Assembly: GCA_947625765.1 (NCBI GenBank)
Contig: CANQPP010000015.1
Coordinates: forward strand, 1-50,252
Direction: 5' to 3'
Origin: an uncultured Clostridia bacterium
GTDB lineage: Bacteria; Bacillota; Clostridia; Christensenellales; UBA1750
DNA length: 50,252 nucleotides
In this document: in pieces, positions 16,137 through 24,835 of the stretch
Layout: the number at the start of each line of letters is the position of its first letter
How positions within the stretch are numbered: the stretch's first letter is position 1
Position numbers and translations under genes: made by a program
Notes under the pieces: model-generated
The model's database searches: none
What the model was told of the DNA's origin: nothing
The model's input: the letters and a program-made list of their open reading frames with translations, nothing else

Positions 16137-16889
16137 CTATCTCTGGTCCAGCCGGTCGTACTTGCCGAAATCCCTTTCGGTGGTGGAGACGTAGGGCGTG
16201 GGCAGCAGGGACTGGCGCAGGGCCTCGTCCTTCTCGCCGTCCATGATCCAGACCAGCGTCCCGGCGGGGCAGTGGTCGAAGATCCAGTGGACGTCCTCGT
16301 CCAGCATGCGGATGCAGCCGTGGGAGGCGCGGGAGCCCAGATCCTCATAGGAGGCCTTGCGCAGGGAGGACATGCTCTGGCGGCCGTAGATGATGGAATG
16401 GAAGAAATAATTGCCGAAGATGCGCACGCCGTAGCGTATGTAGCAGTGGGAAGTGGGGAAGTAGCGCCACTCCTTGCGGGAGGAGCTCGTCAGCTTGTAG
16501 ACGCCCGCGGGGGTCCAGGACCGCGACGCGCCCGTGGAGCAGATGTATTGGTCCACCACCCGCGAGAAAGCGCCCGTCTCGTTTTTCTCCATCACGGAGA
16601 CGATCTGGTTCTCCCTGTCCACGAAGATGGCGTAGGGCAGGTCGTAGCCGTTGGGCGCGATCAGGCCCTGGACGTTGATGTCCTTGGGCGCGTCCGGCTG
16701 CGGCTCCGTCGTCTGCACGGGCTGGATCCAGGCGTTCGCCTGGCGGCTCTCCTCCACGTCGTCCTCGTCGAAATGGCGCTCGCTCACCGCGTATTCCCAG
16801 CCCTCCTCCGCCTGGGCCAGGGCCATGCCGCCGAACAGGCACAGCGCGAAGGCCAGCAGCAGCAGGGGGATCCGAAAAGACCTTCTCAT
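16137..16889 (-). CDS. Secreted L,D-transpeptidase (YkuD domain)
   Basis: 250 residues. An N-terminal signal peptide (basic MRRSFRIP, hydrophobic 8-24) has a likely cleavage after ALAQA. A short acidic linker leads to the YkuD domain from about residue 84, with catalytic motif SHGCIRM at 189-195 (Cys192) and upstream His in FFHSIIYG. Such enzymes form 3-3 crosslinks or anchor proteins to peptidoglycan outside the membrane. The RBS (AAGGAG about 15 nt upstream) is loosely placed, so the start may differ slightly. It converges with the DUF975 gene. Confidence 0.9.
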   Translation of the reverse strand: MRRSFRIPLLLLAFALCLFGGMALAQAEEGWEYAVSERHFDEDDVEESRQANAWIQPVQTTEPQPDAPKDINVQGLIAPNGYDLPYAIFVDRENQIVSVMEKNETGAFSRVVDQYICSTGASRSWTPAGVYKLTSSSRKEWRYFPTSHCYIRYGVRIFGNYFFHSIIYGRQSMSSLRKASYEDLGSRASHGCIRMLDEDVHWIFDHCPAGTLVWIMDGEKDEALRQSLLPTPYVSTTERDFGKYDRLDQR

Positions 16890-17055
16890 GGTCGGTGCGC
16901 CACGCTCCTTCCCGTCTGGGGCCCGCGTCTCTTTTTCGATGTTTTTCTATATCGCAAAGCCCACAACATATAAGTATGCCACAAACCGCCCTCCGTGTAT
17001 AGTGTTTTTTCGACATTTTTGTATCTCTCCGCGCTGTATGATCTTTCCAACAAAC

Positions 17056-17097
17056 AAAAAACGGCCCCTTCCCCATCGCGGAGAACGGCCGTTTTTT
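17056..17097. terminator. Bidirectional terminator after the glycine-zipper gene
   Basis: Stem AAAAAACGGCC (17056-17066) / GGCCGTTTTTT (17087-17097). Both strands have a T-run after the GC stem. It ends the 21521-17106 operon. Confidence 0.75.
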
Positions 17098-17105
17098 GCA
17101 GCATG

Positions 17106-18122
17106 TCAATACGGGATCCGCATGTTCTTTAGGAAGCCCTCGATGCTGGCCGCCTTGCCCTCTGATTCCTCCGTCAAGAGCCCGTCATCCGTCAGAAGCG
17201 GCGTATCGAGGACCGACTTGACCGAGACCGCGACGCTCGCGCAGGAGGCGACCGTCTTCTTGGACGCGTCGGAATACAGCTGATAATCGTCCCCTTCGGC
17301 CTTCACGATGTCCTCCATCTTGTAGATCAGCGGGAGGAAATAGGTATCGAGCCGGGCGAGCAGGTTGTAAAACAGATAGGTGCGCCGCCGGATCGTTTCG
17401 CACTGCAGGGACGCCGCATCCAGCTGGGAGGCGATCTGCGTGGCCTCCGCTTTGTTGGTATAGGCCTTCTCGAGGTTTTTCTTGGCGACCTGGCCCGTGA
17501 CCAGGCCCATGACCATGAGCGCGGGGCCCGCCACAAGGCCGCCGAGCACCAGGGTGCCGCCCGCCATGCCGAGCCCGCCCGCAGCCAGGGAACCGCCCCC
17601 GAAGAAGGCCAGCGTCGCATTGGTGGCCGCCGCGCCGTGCAGGGCGGCGATCGCCGTGCCGGTCGAGGCGAAGGCGAACGACTGCGCCGCTCCGTACGCG
17701 CCGAAGGCCGCCAGCGCTCCGCCTGCGGTCCCGGCGACCGCGCCGCCCGCCAGAGAGCCGGCGAAATTCACCATGGTCTTCATTTCGGTAAATTCTTTCT
17801 CGTCCACGTGGAGCCTGTGCAGCTCGTCAAGCCCCTCTGTATCCCGAAAGTCTACGTTTTTGATCTTCGTGAACGTATCCAGGAACTGCGACATGCTCGT
17901 GTTCAGCACGAACAGCTTCTCGCTGCCCAGGTGCGAGAGCGAATTGCCGCAGGCCAGCCTCTGCGCGTTCAACGCATTTGTGGAGCTCTCCACGATCTCG
18001 TTGGCGCTCTTGTTGATGTTGCTCGCGTTGACAGAATCGATCCCGGCCTTCACGGTCTTGCCCACGCCAAAGGCTCCTGACGCAGCGGCTATGCCAATAA
18101 ACAGGATCGGTAGCGCTAACAT
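17106..18122 (-). CDS. Glycine-zipper membrane protein of the M48/TerB cassette
   Basis: 338 residues. A short hydrophobic N-terminus (LALPILFIGIAAASGAFGVG) is followed by a helical region (about 25-110). Then comes a long Gly/Ala-rich hydrophobic stretch (about 113-215; GSLAGGAVAGTAGGALAAFG and later GGLVAGPALMVMGLVTG) and a charged helical C-terminus. The pattern suggests glycine-zipper helices that pack in a membrane, as in some pore-forming or membrane-remodelling proteins. I do not recognise the family. AAGGAGG lies 8 nt before the ATG. It is the last gene of a tight operon (14 bp after the TerB-like gene). Its role in the cassette is unknown. Confidence 0.75.
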   Translation of the reverse strand: MLALPILFIGIAAASGAFGVGKTVKAGIDSVNASNINKSANEIVESSTNALNAQRLACGNSLSHLGSEKLFVLNTSMSQFLDTFTKIKNVDFRDTEGLDELHRLHVDEKEFTEMKTMVNFAGSLAGGAVAGTAGGALAAFGAYGAAQSFAFASTGTAIAALHGAAATNATLAFFGGGSLAAGGLGMAGGTLVLGGLVAGPALMVMGLVTGQVAKKNLEKAYTNKAEATQIASQLDAASLQCETIRRRTYLFYNLLARLDTYFLPLIYKMEDIVKAEGDDYQLYSDASKKTVASCASVAVSVKSVLDTPLLTDDGLLTEESEGKAASIEGFLKNMRIPY

Positions 18123-18136
18123 ATTTCGTTCCTCCT

Positions 18137-18919
18137 TTAAAGCGCGATCAGATCTTTCACGCTGTCAAAGATCACGGTTTTTCTTTCCGCGATCTCGTTG
18201 ACCATGGCCTCGATCGTAAGATAGGGCCTGTCCGTGGTCTTGATCCAGGCAAGCTCCTTTTCCAGGTCCATCAGCGTCTGGATGCTGCTCTCCATCTCCA
18301 GGAAGACCGCCTTATCGATATCCAGCTTGCGCACGATGTGCTTTAGGAACCTTCTCTCCGTTTCGTCGTAGCTCTCGTCGCTGTAAGCGACGGTCAGCAG
18401 ATCCCAGACCAGCAGCTTCGGCGTGATGAACGTGTCCGCCGTCGGCGTTGAGGAGAGGAGCGCCAGCTCGGCGCCGTCCTGCAGGACGTCGTAATAGTCC
18501 TCCGGGTCGATGACCTTGTCCATCTGGGCCTTGCATTCCCGGACGATCTTCTCCTTGTGCTCCGCAAAGCCCGGGTCCAGTTCCATCCCGATGGCGTCGA
18601 ACTTTTCTTCTTCGTTGTGAAAGATCTCGCCGTCCGCCGCCATCAGGTAGTAGATGATCTTGATGGCGTTCCGTGTGGAGATGGTCTTGATCTCCAGCGG
18701 CTCTTCCTGCTCGTCCCGGTCGCCCTGTTCTTCCTTGCGGGGCTTCTTTTTGAACAGGTCCTTCACCTGTTCGGGGACCTTCAGCTCCGGCGCCTTAAAC
18801 TCCGGCAGCTTCACGTTCTGCACCGTCTCCTTGACGGACTCCTTGACCGAGTCCACCGCGCCGTGCAGCGTGTTGAGGATGCCCTTGCCCTTCTCCTGTT
18901 CGGGTTCTTTCTTTGCCAT
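18137..18919 (-). CDS. TerB-like protein with amphipathic N-terminus
   Basis: 260 residues. Residues 1-75 are Lys/Glu-rich with repeated amphipathic pieces (VKESVKETVQNVKLPEFKAP, ELKVPEQVKDLF), suggesting surface contact with a membrane or partner. Residues about 80-220 resemble a TerB fold: IKIIYYLMAADGEIFHNEEE and LLTVAYSDESYDETERRFL are the paired acidic helices seen in TerB domains, which bind divalent metal in tellurite-resistance proteins. It lies between the M48 protease gene (18 bp gap) and the glycine-zipper gene (14 bp gap). It is likely an adaptor or sensor. TerB assignment is by pattern only. Confidence 0.7.
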   Translation of the reverse strand: MAKKEPEQEKGKGILNTLHGAVDSVKESVKETVQNVKLPEFKAPELKVPEQVKDLFKKKPRKEEQGDRDEQEEPLEIKTISTRNAIKIIYYLMAADGEIFHNEEEKFDAIGMELDPGFAEHKEKIVRECKAQMDKVIDPEDYYDVLQDGAELALLSSTPTADTFITPKLLVWDLLTVAYSDESYDETERRFLKHIVRKLDIDKAVFLEMESSIQTLMDLEKELAWIKTTDRPYLTIEAMVNEIAERKTVIFDSVKDLIAL

Positions 18920-18937
18920 GCCTCTAAATACCTCCCA

Positions 18938-21274
18938 TCACAGCGTCAACGGCTCTTCCGACTCCATCAACGCATCAAATTCCTTCTGGTTCGTAAACTG
19001 CGGCTGGCGGCCGAGGACCTTCTGGATGATGACGTTCCCGCGGATCACCAGGTCGGAATCCCCCTGCGACAAGCCCTGTTGCATATAGTCGAAGCCCGAC
19101 ATGAACTGCGTGATGTCCTCCGCCAGGTAGTTGGAGACCCTTTCCTCCAGCCTGGCCTTGAACTCCTGCAGCTGTTCCAGGAACAGGGACGCCTTTTCCT
19201 CGGAAAGCAGCATCTTTTCGTGGAGCAGCTGTATCTCCTTCCTTTCGGTGGGGATCTCCTTGAAGATCGCGACCGCGGCCCTGCCGGCGCCCACGTAGTT
19301 GAACCTCGTCACGAACCTGCCGGAGAACAGCACCCAATTGCCGCCGGACTCGATCGCGGCGTGGATGGCGGCGTCGGCCGTGTCGGCGATGGTGAGCGTC
19401 ATGGTGGAGATCGTGAGCATCCGGTCGACCGTGCGGTTGTGGAATGGCCGCATCGCTTCCCAATTCAGATCGGCGAGTTTTTCTGTCCCGCTCAAGTTGG
19501 AGCTGGCAAGCTCCATGACGAAGCGCCGAACGAAGTACACCGATCTGACGATGCACTCGTTTATGATGACCGGGACCGTTTGACGGGCGATGTGTCGCTG
19601 AACGCCGAGTTCCGTTCGCAGATCGAACTTATGGGGGATCAGCTTATTGTTTTCATCCCTCTCCCCCAGCAGCGTTCCGTTGAACAATTTCGAGATGAAC
19701 ACGGAAAACTCTTTGTGCCCATCTTTATTCGTTTTCCGAAATATGGGCAAAGCGGACAGTTCCTTTAGCAGGGAGACCAGCGGTCCGGGCAATCCTGTCC
19801 CAAGTTTGCCTTCCCGCACAGAACTTGAAGATCCGGCCATATCGCTCGCTATGTGGAAAAACCAGTTGATGGTGCCGCAGATGATTTTTTCCTTGACGCC
19901 TTTTCCGATCAGTTCAAGTCCATTCTCGTCCAATTTGACCCGTAAAAACTTTCCGTCAACATCCGTTCCATAGACTTTGCACGTAAACTGCGTCAAAATG
20001 GAACAAAAAAGGCCAAAGGGTGTTGGATGATGAGAAAAATCGCGGAGATGATGCTGCTTTCCCCCGCCGAAATTATTCGTTGCCTTGTCCGCCGCGATGG
20101 GGAACTCTTTCTCCAGATATTCTATCGCTCCAGGAAGCTCGTTCCCTTTGTATCCCCTCATTTGGGCTACTTTTATCACAAAGGCATTTACCTTTTCATT
20201 GCCCCATTGGTCGGCCTCTTGCAGATCGAAAGCGCCTACATACACGCTGTCGATGATGCCGCTTAGGATGCCGCTGCTGATGGCCAGGGCGTAATCGGTC
20301 CTGTCCGCACTGACGGTGTAGCGCGCAAGCTCTTCCTCGACCCTTTGCAGCGAGCGATTCACCTCGTCGATGCCGCGCTTTGCCTGCGGGTCTTCCGCGG
20401 TGACGGCGACTTCCGCGGAGATGACCTCTTCCTCCGTGCAGCGCTCCTCCTCCGCCCGCTTTTCCCTGAGCGTGTACGTGCCGTTCAGTATCCCGCGGTA
20501 CTGCTCGGACCTCGACCATTCGTAGCACTCGTAGGCGCGCGTCGCCATGCGTGGATGGCTTTCTTCCCGGATCAGCATCTGCTCCAGGAACTTGTTTGCG
20601 CCCGAATCGTTGACGAACGCATTGAGGTCGATGGCCTGCTTCAGGAACTCCGTCCTGTCGATCTTTTCGTCATAGCCGTGCACCTTCAGGAGCGCGTCGA
20701 CCGTTCTGTCCACGTCCCCGTCGCAGAGCACGGAGGCGCGATCCGCCGACAGTTCGCTGCACCTGTCCCAAAACAGCAGCGCCCGCACCAGCGTCGGCGA
20801 CAAAAGGGCGCGGATGGCAGGAATGCGCGTGAGCGGGCTGTTGTTGATGCCGTCCACGAGCTTCGACGCGATGGAATGGTACAGGAAATGCTTGCAGGCG
20901 ATGTGCCCGCATTCGTGCGCCAAAACGCTCGAGATCAGGTCCCGCGGCAGCTTGTCCACCAGTTCGGAGGTAACGAACAGATACGGGTGGACGCTGCCGC
21001 CGGTCGCGGCGTTCATCGCATCCGATTTGACGTAATACAGCTCCGGCACCTCGATGCCCAGCTGGTCGCAGATGGGCGGCAGCAGTTGATAGACGCCCGG
21101 CATCTGCCTGTCGCTCAGCCGGATCGCGTTGGAAAGGAGATCGATCTTGGCGGCTTTTTCATCGAAGTTGGCCTGATACGCTTCCAGCAGCTTTGTGAAC
21201 CTGGGGAAGGTGTTCAGCGCGGCTGTGGCCTTCCGGTCCAGGTCGTGCATATACAGCTCAGAACTATACGACAT
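18938..21274 (-). CDS. Large M48-family zinc metalloprotease
   Basis: 778 residues from ATG 21274, 4 bp after the stop of the Xre gene, implying coupled translation. Residues about 60-270 are the peptidase: HECGH at 120-124 in LAHECGHIACKHF and the third-ligand helix ELSADRA (173-179). The rest (about 330-778) is a long helical region with no domain I can name. It includes basic/acidic heptad-like stretches (about 620-720) and a C-terminal block VIIQKVLGRQPQFTNQKEFD that recurs in other uncharacterised membrane-associated proteins. No clear TM helix is seen, unlike HtpX. Partners are the TerB-like and glycine-zipper proteins. It may be a stress- or damage-activated protease. Substrate unknown. 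Confidence 0.85.
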   Translation of the reverse strand: MSYSSELYMHDLDRKATAALNTFPRFTKLLEAYQANFDEKAAKIDLLSNAIRLSDRQMPGVYQLLPPICDQLGIEVPELYYVKSDAMNAATGGSVHPYLFVTSELVDKLPRDLISSVLAHECGHIACKHFLYHSIASKLVDGINNSPLTRIPAIRALLSPTLVRALLFWDRCSELSADRASVLCDGDVDRTVDALLKVHGYDEKIDRTEFLKQAIDLNAFVNDSGANKFLEQMLIREESHPRMATRAYECYEWSRSEQYRGILNGTYTLREKRAEEERCTEEEVISAEVAVTAEDPQAKRGIDEVNRSLQRVEEELARYTVSADRTDYALAISSGILSGIIDSVYVGAFDLQEADQWGNEKVNAFVIKVAQMRGYKGNELPGAIEYLEKEFPIAADKATNNFGGGKQHHLRDFSHHPTPFGLFCSILTQFTCKVYGTDVDGKFLRVKLDENGLELIGKGVKEKIICGTINWFFHIASDMAGSSSSVREGKLGTGLPGPLVSLLKELSALPIFRKTNKDGHKEFSVFISKLFNGTLLGERDENNKLIPHKFDLRTELGVQRHIARQTVPVIINECIVRSVYFVRRFVMELASSNLSGTEKLADLNWEAMRPFHNRTVDRMLTISTMTLTIADTADAAIHAAIESGGNWVLFSGRFVTRFNYVGAGRAAVAIFKEIPTERKEIQLLHEKMLLSEEKASLFLEQLQEFKARLEERVSNYLAEDITQFMSGFDYMQQGLSQGDSDLVIRGNVIIQKVLGRQPQFTNQKEFDALMESEEPLTL

Positions 21275-21278
21275 ACGG

Positions 21279-21521
21279 TCACCGGCCTTCTTTTTTCTTT
21301 TTTCCGGGGGACTTTTCCTCATCGGGAACAAATTCAACAATATCGTCAAGCTTGCAGTCCAGCGTGGTGCAGAGCTTCTCCAGCACCTGGACACGGACGT
21401 CCTCGTTGCGCCCGAGCTTTGCCATCGCGTTCGTGCTGATCCCGGCAAGATGGGTCAGCTCCGTCTTGTTGATGCTCTTATCGACCATCAGCTTCCAAAG
21501 CTTGTTGTACCTGACCGCCAT
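21279..21521 (-). CDS. Xre/Cro-type transcriptional regulator
   Basis: 80 residues, essentially a single helix-turn-helix domain (SINKTELTHLAGISTNAMAKL) of the YozG-like Xre family, plus a Lys-rich tail. AAGGAGG lies 6 nt before the ATG. It heads the operon with the M48 protease and is preceded by a perfect 14-bp inverted repeat that overlaps the expected -35 region. Autorepression is therefore likely. An Xre regulator next to a HExxH protease recalls the ImmR/ImmA pair, but this protease is a different, much larger family. Confidence 0.88.
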   Translation of the reverse strand: MAVRYNKLWKLMVDKSINKTELTHLAGISTNAMAKLGRNEDVRVQVLEKLCTTLDCKLDDIVEFVPDEEKSPGKKKKEGR

Positions 21522-21586
21522 CCGAAACCTCCTTCGTTGTTAAGATCCTTGGGCATTCCGATCCTCAAGGATAGGATAACACACCC

Positions 21587-21592
21587 AGTATA
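21587..21592 (-). promoter_or_regulatory. -10 element of the xre-M48 operon
   Basis: TATACT on the minus strand, about 65 bp before the xre start. No good -35 is visible because that position is taken up by the palindrome at 21600-21630. Confidence 0.5.
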
Positions 21593-21599
21593 AAAACGC

Positions 21600-21630
21600 A
21601 AGAATTTCTTGAATTGTTCAAGAAATTCTT
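21600..21630. promoter_or_regulatory. 31-bp perfect palindromic operator
   Basis: Arms AAGAATTTCTTGAA and TTCAAGAAATTCTT (14 bp each, perfect) around a 3-bp centre, located 8 bp upstream of the -10 element. Each arm contains an internal AAGAA/TTCTT symmetry, so two dimers could bind. It is the obvious candidate site for the Xre protein. Confidence 0.75.
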
Positions 21631-21646
21631 TTGCGCCTTTATCCTC

Positions 21647-21686
21647 AAAAAGCCAGCGGACACCTGTCGTATCCGCTGGCTTTTTT
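21647..21686. terminator. Terminator after ktrA
   Basis: Stem AAAAGCCAGCGGA / TCCGCTGGCTTTTTT with T-runs on both strands. It serves ktrA on the minus strand and could shield the operator region in the other direction. Confidence 0.8.
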
Positions 21687-21699
21687 GTTGTTCTGCCGC

Positions 21700-22380
21700 T
21701 TATTTGCCCTTGGTCAGGTCGTCCAGGCGGCGGAGGTCGTCGCGTTTGGCCACGGCGATGAGCACGTCGGAGCTGTGCAGCTTCTCCTGGGCGGAGGGGG
21801 AAACGTCGATGCCGCCGCCCTGCCTGCGGACGGCCACCACGTTTAAGCCGTAGCTCTGGCGGAGCTTGAGCTCCATCATGCTCTTGCCCTCCCAGACGGC
21901 GGGGATCTCCAGCTCCACCATGGAGTGGTCCGCGGACAGCTCGATGTAGTCCAGCACGCTGTTGGTGCCAAGGCTGTGCGCGGTGCGCACGCCCATGTCC
22001 CTTTCGGGGAAGACCACGCGGTCCGCGCCCACCTTGGCCAGGACCTTGGCGTGCAGCTCGCTGCCCGCCTTGGCCAGCACCTGGGGCACGCCCTGTTCCT
22101 TTAGGAGCATGGTCACCAGGATCGAGGCCTGTATGTCCGCGCCGATGGCCACCACGGCCACGTCGAAATCGCGCAGGCCCAGGGAGAGCAGGGCGGCCTC
22201 GTCCGTCACGTCCACGCGCACCGCGTGGGTGACCTGGTCGGCGATGTCCTGCACCAGCTCCATCTCCCGGTCCACGGCCAGCACGTCGTAGCCCATGGCG
22301 CACAGGGTCCGGGCCACGGAGCTGCCGAAGCGTCCCAGGCCGATCACCGCGAATTGCTTTGTCTTTTTTCTACCCGGCAT
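21700..22380 (-). CDS. ktrA: Potassium uptake regulatory subunit KtrA/TrkA
   Basis: 226 residues with an RCK fold. The N-terminal Rossmann motif FAVIGLGRFGSSVARTL, DVLAVDRE (ribose-binding acidic residue) and VVAIGADIQASI are present. A C-terminal RCK_C part follows from about residue 140. The protein forms an octameric ring that binds ATP/ADP or NAD(H) and gates the KtrB channel at the inner face of the membrane. Its gene follows ktrB by 50 bp. Start ATG 22380. The cofactor preference cannot be read from sequence. Confidence 0.93.
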   Translation of the reverse strand: MPGRKKTKQFAVIGLGRFGSSVARTLCAMGYDVLAVDREMELVQDIADQVTHAVRVDVTDEAALLSLGLRDFDVAVVAIGADIQASILVTMLLKEQGVPQVLAKAGSELHAKVLAKVGADRVVFPERDMGVRTAHSLGTNSVLDYIELSADHSMVELEIPAVWEGKSMMELKLRQSYGLNVVAVRRQGGGIDVSPSAQEKLHSSDVLIAVAKRDDLRRLDDLTKGK

Positions 22381-22430
22381 GGTTCTTTTGTCCTTTCCTG
22401 CTTGAAGTTAGGAAACGCCTGAAATGCGCG

Positions 22431-23783
22431 TCAGCCGATCATGATGCGGCTCTCGGGGTATTCGGTCCTTTCCTCCCCCTTGCGCGCCCGGCGGGACAGG
22501 CCGACGGCCAGCGTCAGCAGCCCCACGCGGCCCACGTACATCACCAGAGAGGTCCACAGCTTGGCCGCCCAGCCCATCTTCTCCGTCACGCCGATGGTCA
22601 GGCCCACCGTGCCGAAGGCGGAGACCGTCTCGTACAGCACCCAGGAGGAGGAAAGCCCCGCGTCCATGAGCAGCGTCAGGACCAGCTGGGAGAGCACGAT
22701 CAGGAAAAAGGCGAGGATCAGCAGCACGGCGGCGCGGTTCACCTGCTCCTGGGCGATGCTGCGGCCAAAGAGGGCGATGCGCGGCCGGCCGGCCAGCACC
22801 TGGCCCACCATCAGGGCGAACACCGCGCAGGTGGTGGTCTTGATGCCGCCGCCGGTGGAGGCCGGCGAGGCGCCGATGAACATGAGCAGGAGCGTCAGCA
22901 CCAAGGAGGGCTGCGTAAGGCCCGCCTGGTCGAAGGTGGCAAAGCCCGCCGTGCGGCAGGTGACCGACTGGAACAGGGCGTGAAGCAGCCGCAGCGCCGG
23001 GCCCTGGCCCGGCTGGGCCAGCGTCTCGGGGTTGCGCCACTCAAAGACCGCAAAGGCCAGCGCCCCGCCGAACGTCAGGAGCAGGGAGGAGAGCAGCACC
23101 AGCTTCGTGTGCAGGCTCAGAGCGCGGAAGCGGCCCTTCTTCCTGTGCAGCTCGAAGATCACGTGGAAGCCCAGGCCCCCCAGCGTGATGAGCGCCATGG
23201 TGGTGAGCAGCACGGCCGGGTCGCTGCGAAAGCTCGCATAGCCGCCTTCCAGGTCGAAGCCCGCGTTGCAGAAGGCGGAGACTGCGTGGAACAGGGCGGA
23301 CCATACGCCCCGCAGGGGCCCGTGCCGGGCGGCCATGCTGGGATAGAGCAAAAGCGCGCCCATTCCCTCCAGCAGCGCGGTCAGGCCCACGATGCGCCGG
23401 GCCAGCTGGGACACGCCGCGCAGGGCGTCCTGGCCTAAGGAGTCCTGCAGCGTCAGCCGCTCGCGCAGGCTCAGGCGCTGGCCTAAGGCCATCATGAGCA
23501 GCGTGGAGAGCGTCATGAACCCCAGGCCCCCGATCTGGATGAGGATGAGCAGCAGCAGCTGGCCGGCGAAGCTCAGGTCGCGGCCCGGGTCCAAAACGGA
23601 CAGGCCGGTCACGCAGACGGCGGAGGTGGCGGTGAACAGCGCGTCCACGAAGGACAGGCGGCCGCCCGTGCTCATCCCCGGCAGGCGGAACAGGCAGGCG
23701 CCAAAGAGTATGAGCAGCAGGAAGCCGAACAAGAGCACCCGCGAGGGGGTGATCCAGCGGCGGCGGAACGCAGACTCCCTCAT
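22431..23783 (-). CDS. ktrB: Potassium channel subunit KtrB/TrkH
   Basis: 450 residues with four M1-P-M2 repeats. Visible filter-type segments include ATSAVCVTGLSV (first pore loop), HAVSAFCNAGFDL (second), SVTCRTAGFATFD (third) and ETVSAFGTVGLTIG (fourth), each with the conserved central glycine. It forms the sodium-dependent or independent K+ pathway gated by KtrA. It overlaps the end of the pdxK gene by 4 bp and precedes ktrA, so the three may be one transcript. Confidence 0.95.
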   Translation of the reverse strand: MRESAFRRRWITPSRVLLFGFLLLILFGACLFRLPGMSTGGRLSFVDALFTATSAVCVTGLSVLDPGRDLSFAGQLLLLILIQIGGLGFMTLSTLLMMALGQRLSLRERLTLQDSLGQDALRGVSQLARRIVGLTALLEGMGALLLYPSMAARHGPLRGVWSALFHAVSAFCNAGFDLEGGYASFRSDPAVLLTTMALITLGGLGFHVIFELHRKKGRFRALSLHTKLVLLSSLLLTFGGALAFAVFEWRNPETLAQPGQGPALRLLHALFQSVTCRTAGFATFDQAGLTQPSLVLTLLLMFIGASPASTGGGIKTTTCAVFALMVGQVLAGRPRIALFGRSIAQEQVNRAAVLLILAFFLIVLSQLVLTLLMDAGLSSSWVLYETVSAFGTVGLTIGVTEKMGWAAKLWTSLVMYVGRVGLLTLAVGLSRRARKGEERTEYPESRIMIG

Positions 23784-24655
23784 TCCCCCGCCTCCTTGAG
23801 CTTCAGCCTCTCGACGTTTTGGCCGTCCACCTTTTGCAGGCGGCCTAGCAGGGCCTCCAGGAGCACCCCTTCCCGGGCGGGCGTGCCCTGCTCGAGCGTA
23901 AAGGCCACGGCCTGTCCCACGAAGTCGGAGGCGGTCGCGGCGGCGTCGATCAGGGAAGCGCCCCCGACCAGCCGTCCCGTCAGCACCGAGGCGAACAGGT
24001 CGCCCGTGCCGGGGAAATGGGCGGGCACGCGGGCGGTGCTGAGGGCAAAGGCGGGGCCGTCCTTCTCCTGCGCCAGCGTCGCCAGCTCGCCGGGACGGCC
24101 CTTGAGCCGCACCGAGGTCACGACCGCGGAGCCGCAGCCCAGAGAACGCAGCCTTTCCAAGAGGGAGAGGGCGAACTTTGCGTCCACCGGCCCTTTTGGC
24201 AGGGGCGTGTCCGACAGGAAGCAGGCCTCGGTCAGGTTGGGCGTGATCACGTCCGCCGCGCCGCAGAGGGCGCGCATGGCCCGCACCATGCCCTCATCGA
24301 TGTTCTGGTACAGCCTGCCCTCGTCGCCCATCACCGGGTCCACAACGCGCAGGCCGGGAAAATAGTCCATGGCCCGCCGCACCAGAGCCGCCTGGTCCGG
24401 GGAGCCCAGATAGCCGCTGTACACGGCGGAAAAGCCCTCGCCCAGCGCGCGGACCTTCTCCAATACCTTCTCCATGTCGCCGGTCAGCTCCCGCACGTAC
24501 ACGGGGCCGTAGCCGCCGGTGTCCGAGGAGAGCAGCGCCGTGGGCAGCGGGCAGACCTTCACGCCCATGGCCGAGAGCGTGGGGATCGCCACCGTCAGGG
24601 AGCAGCGGCCCAGGCACACCACGTCGTGCAGGGCCAGCACCTTGGGCACCCGCAT
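23780..24655 (-). CDS. pdxK: Pyridoxal/pyridoxamine kinase-like protein (PdxK family)
   Basis: 291 residues from ATG 24655, 8 nt after AAGGAGG. The open frame extends to 24703 without an SD. The ribokinase-like fold shows LALHDVVCLGRCSLTVAIPTLSAMG near the N-terminus, VYSGYLGSPDQAA, DPVMGDEGRLY (substrate and Mg) and the anion-hole motif HFPGTGDLFASV with the catalytic Asp. It phosphorylates vitamin B6 vitamers to feed PLP. The stop overlaps the ktrB start by 4 bp. A role on a related substrate cannot be excluded. Confidence 0.88.
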   Translation of the reverse strand: MRVPKVLALHDVVCLGRCSLTVAIPTLSAMGVKVCPLPTALLSSDTGGYGPVYVRELTGDMEKVLEKVRALGEGFSAVYSGYLGSPDQAALVRRAMDYFPGLRVVDPVMGDEGRLYQNIDEGMVRAMRALCGAADVITPNLTEACFLSDTPLPKGPVDAKFALSLLERLRSLGCGSAVVTSVRLKGRPGELATLAQEKDGPAFALSTARVPAHFPGTGDLFASVLTGRLVGGASLIDAAATASDFVGQAVAFTLEQGTPAREGVLLEALLGRLQKVDGQNVERLKLKEAGE

Positions 24656-24788
24656 CCGCCCCGCCTCCTTCCGTTTCCGTTCCTGCTTACAATGGTAGCC
24701 CACGGGGGCCTTCCTGTCAAATTATCTTTGGATGAAACCGCCGGGAAGGCGGCTTTTTCAGCCCGAAACAAAGGGCTTTTCACATAAG

Positions 24789-24822
24789 AAACGGGCGCGG
24801 GAAGGTTTTCCCGCGCCCGTTT
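24789..24822. terminator. Terminator after the flavodoxin-like gene
   Basis: Perfect 15-bp stem AAACGGGCGCGGGAA / TTCCCGCGCCCGTTT with a four-base loop, just after the stop of the 24836-25270 gene. Confidence 0.75.
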
Positions 24823-24835
24823 GGGGCCGCTTGTC

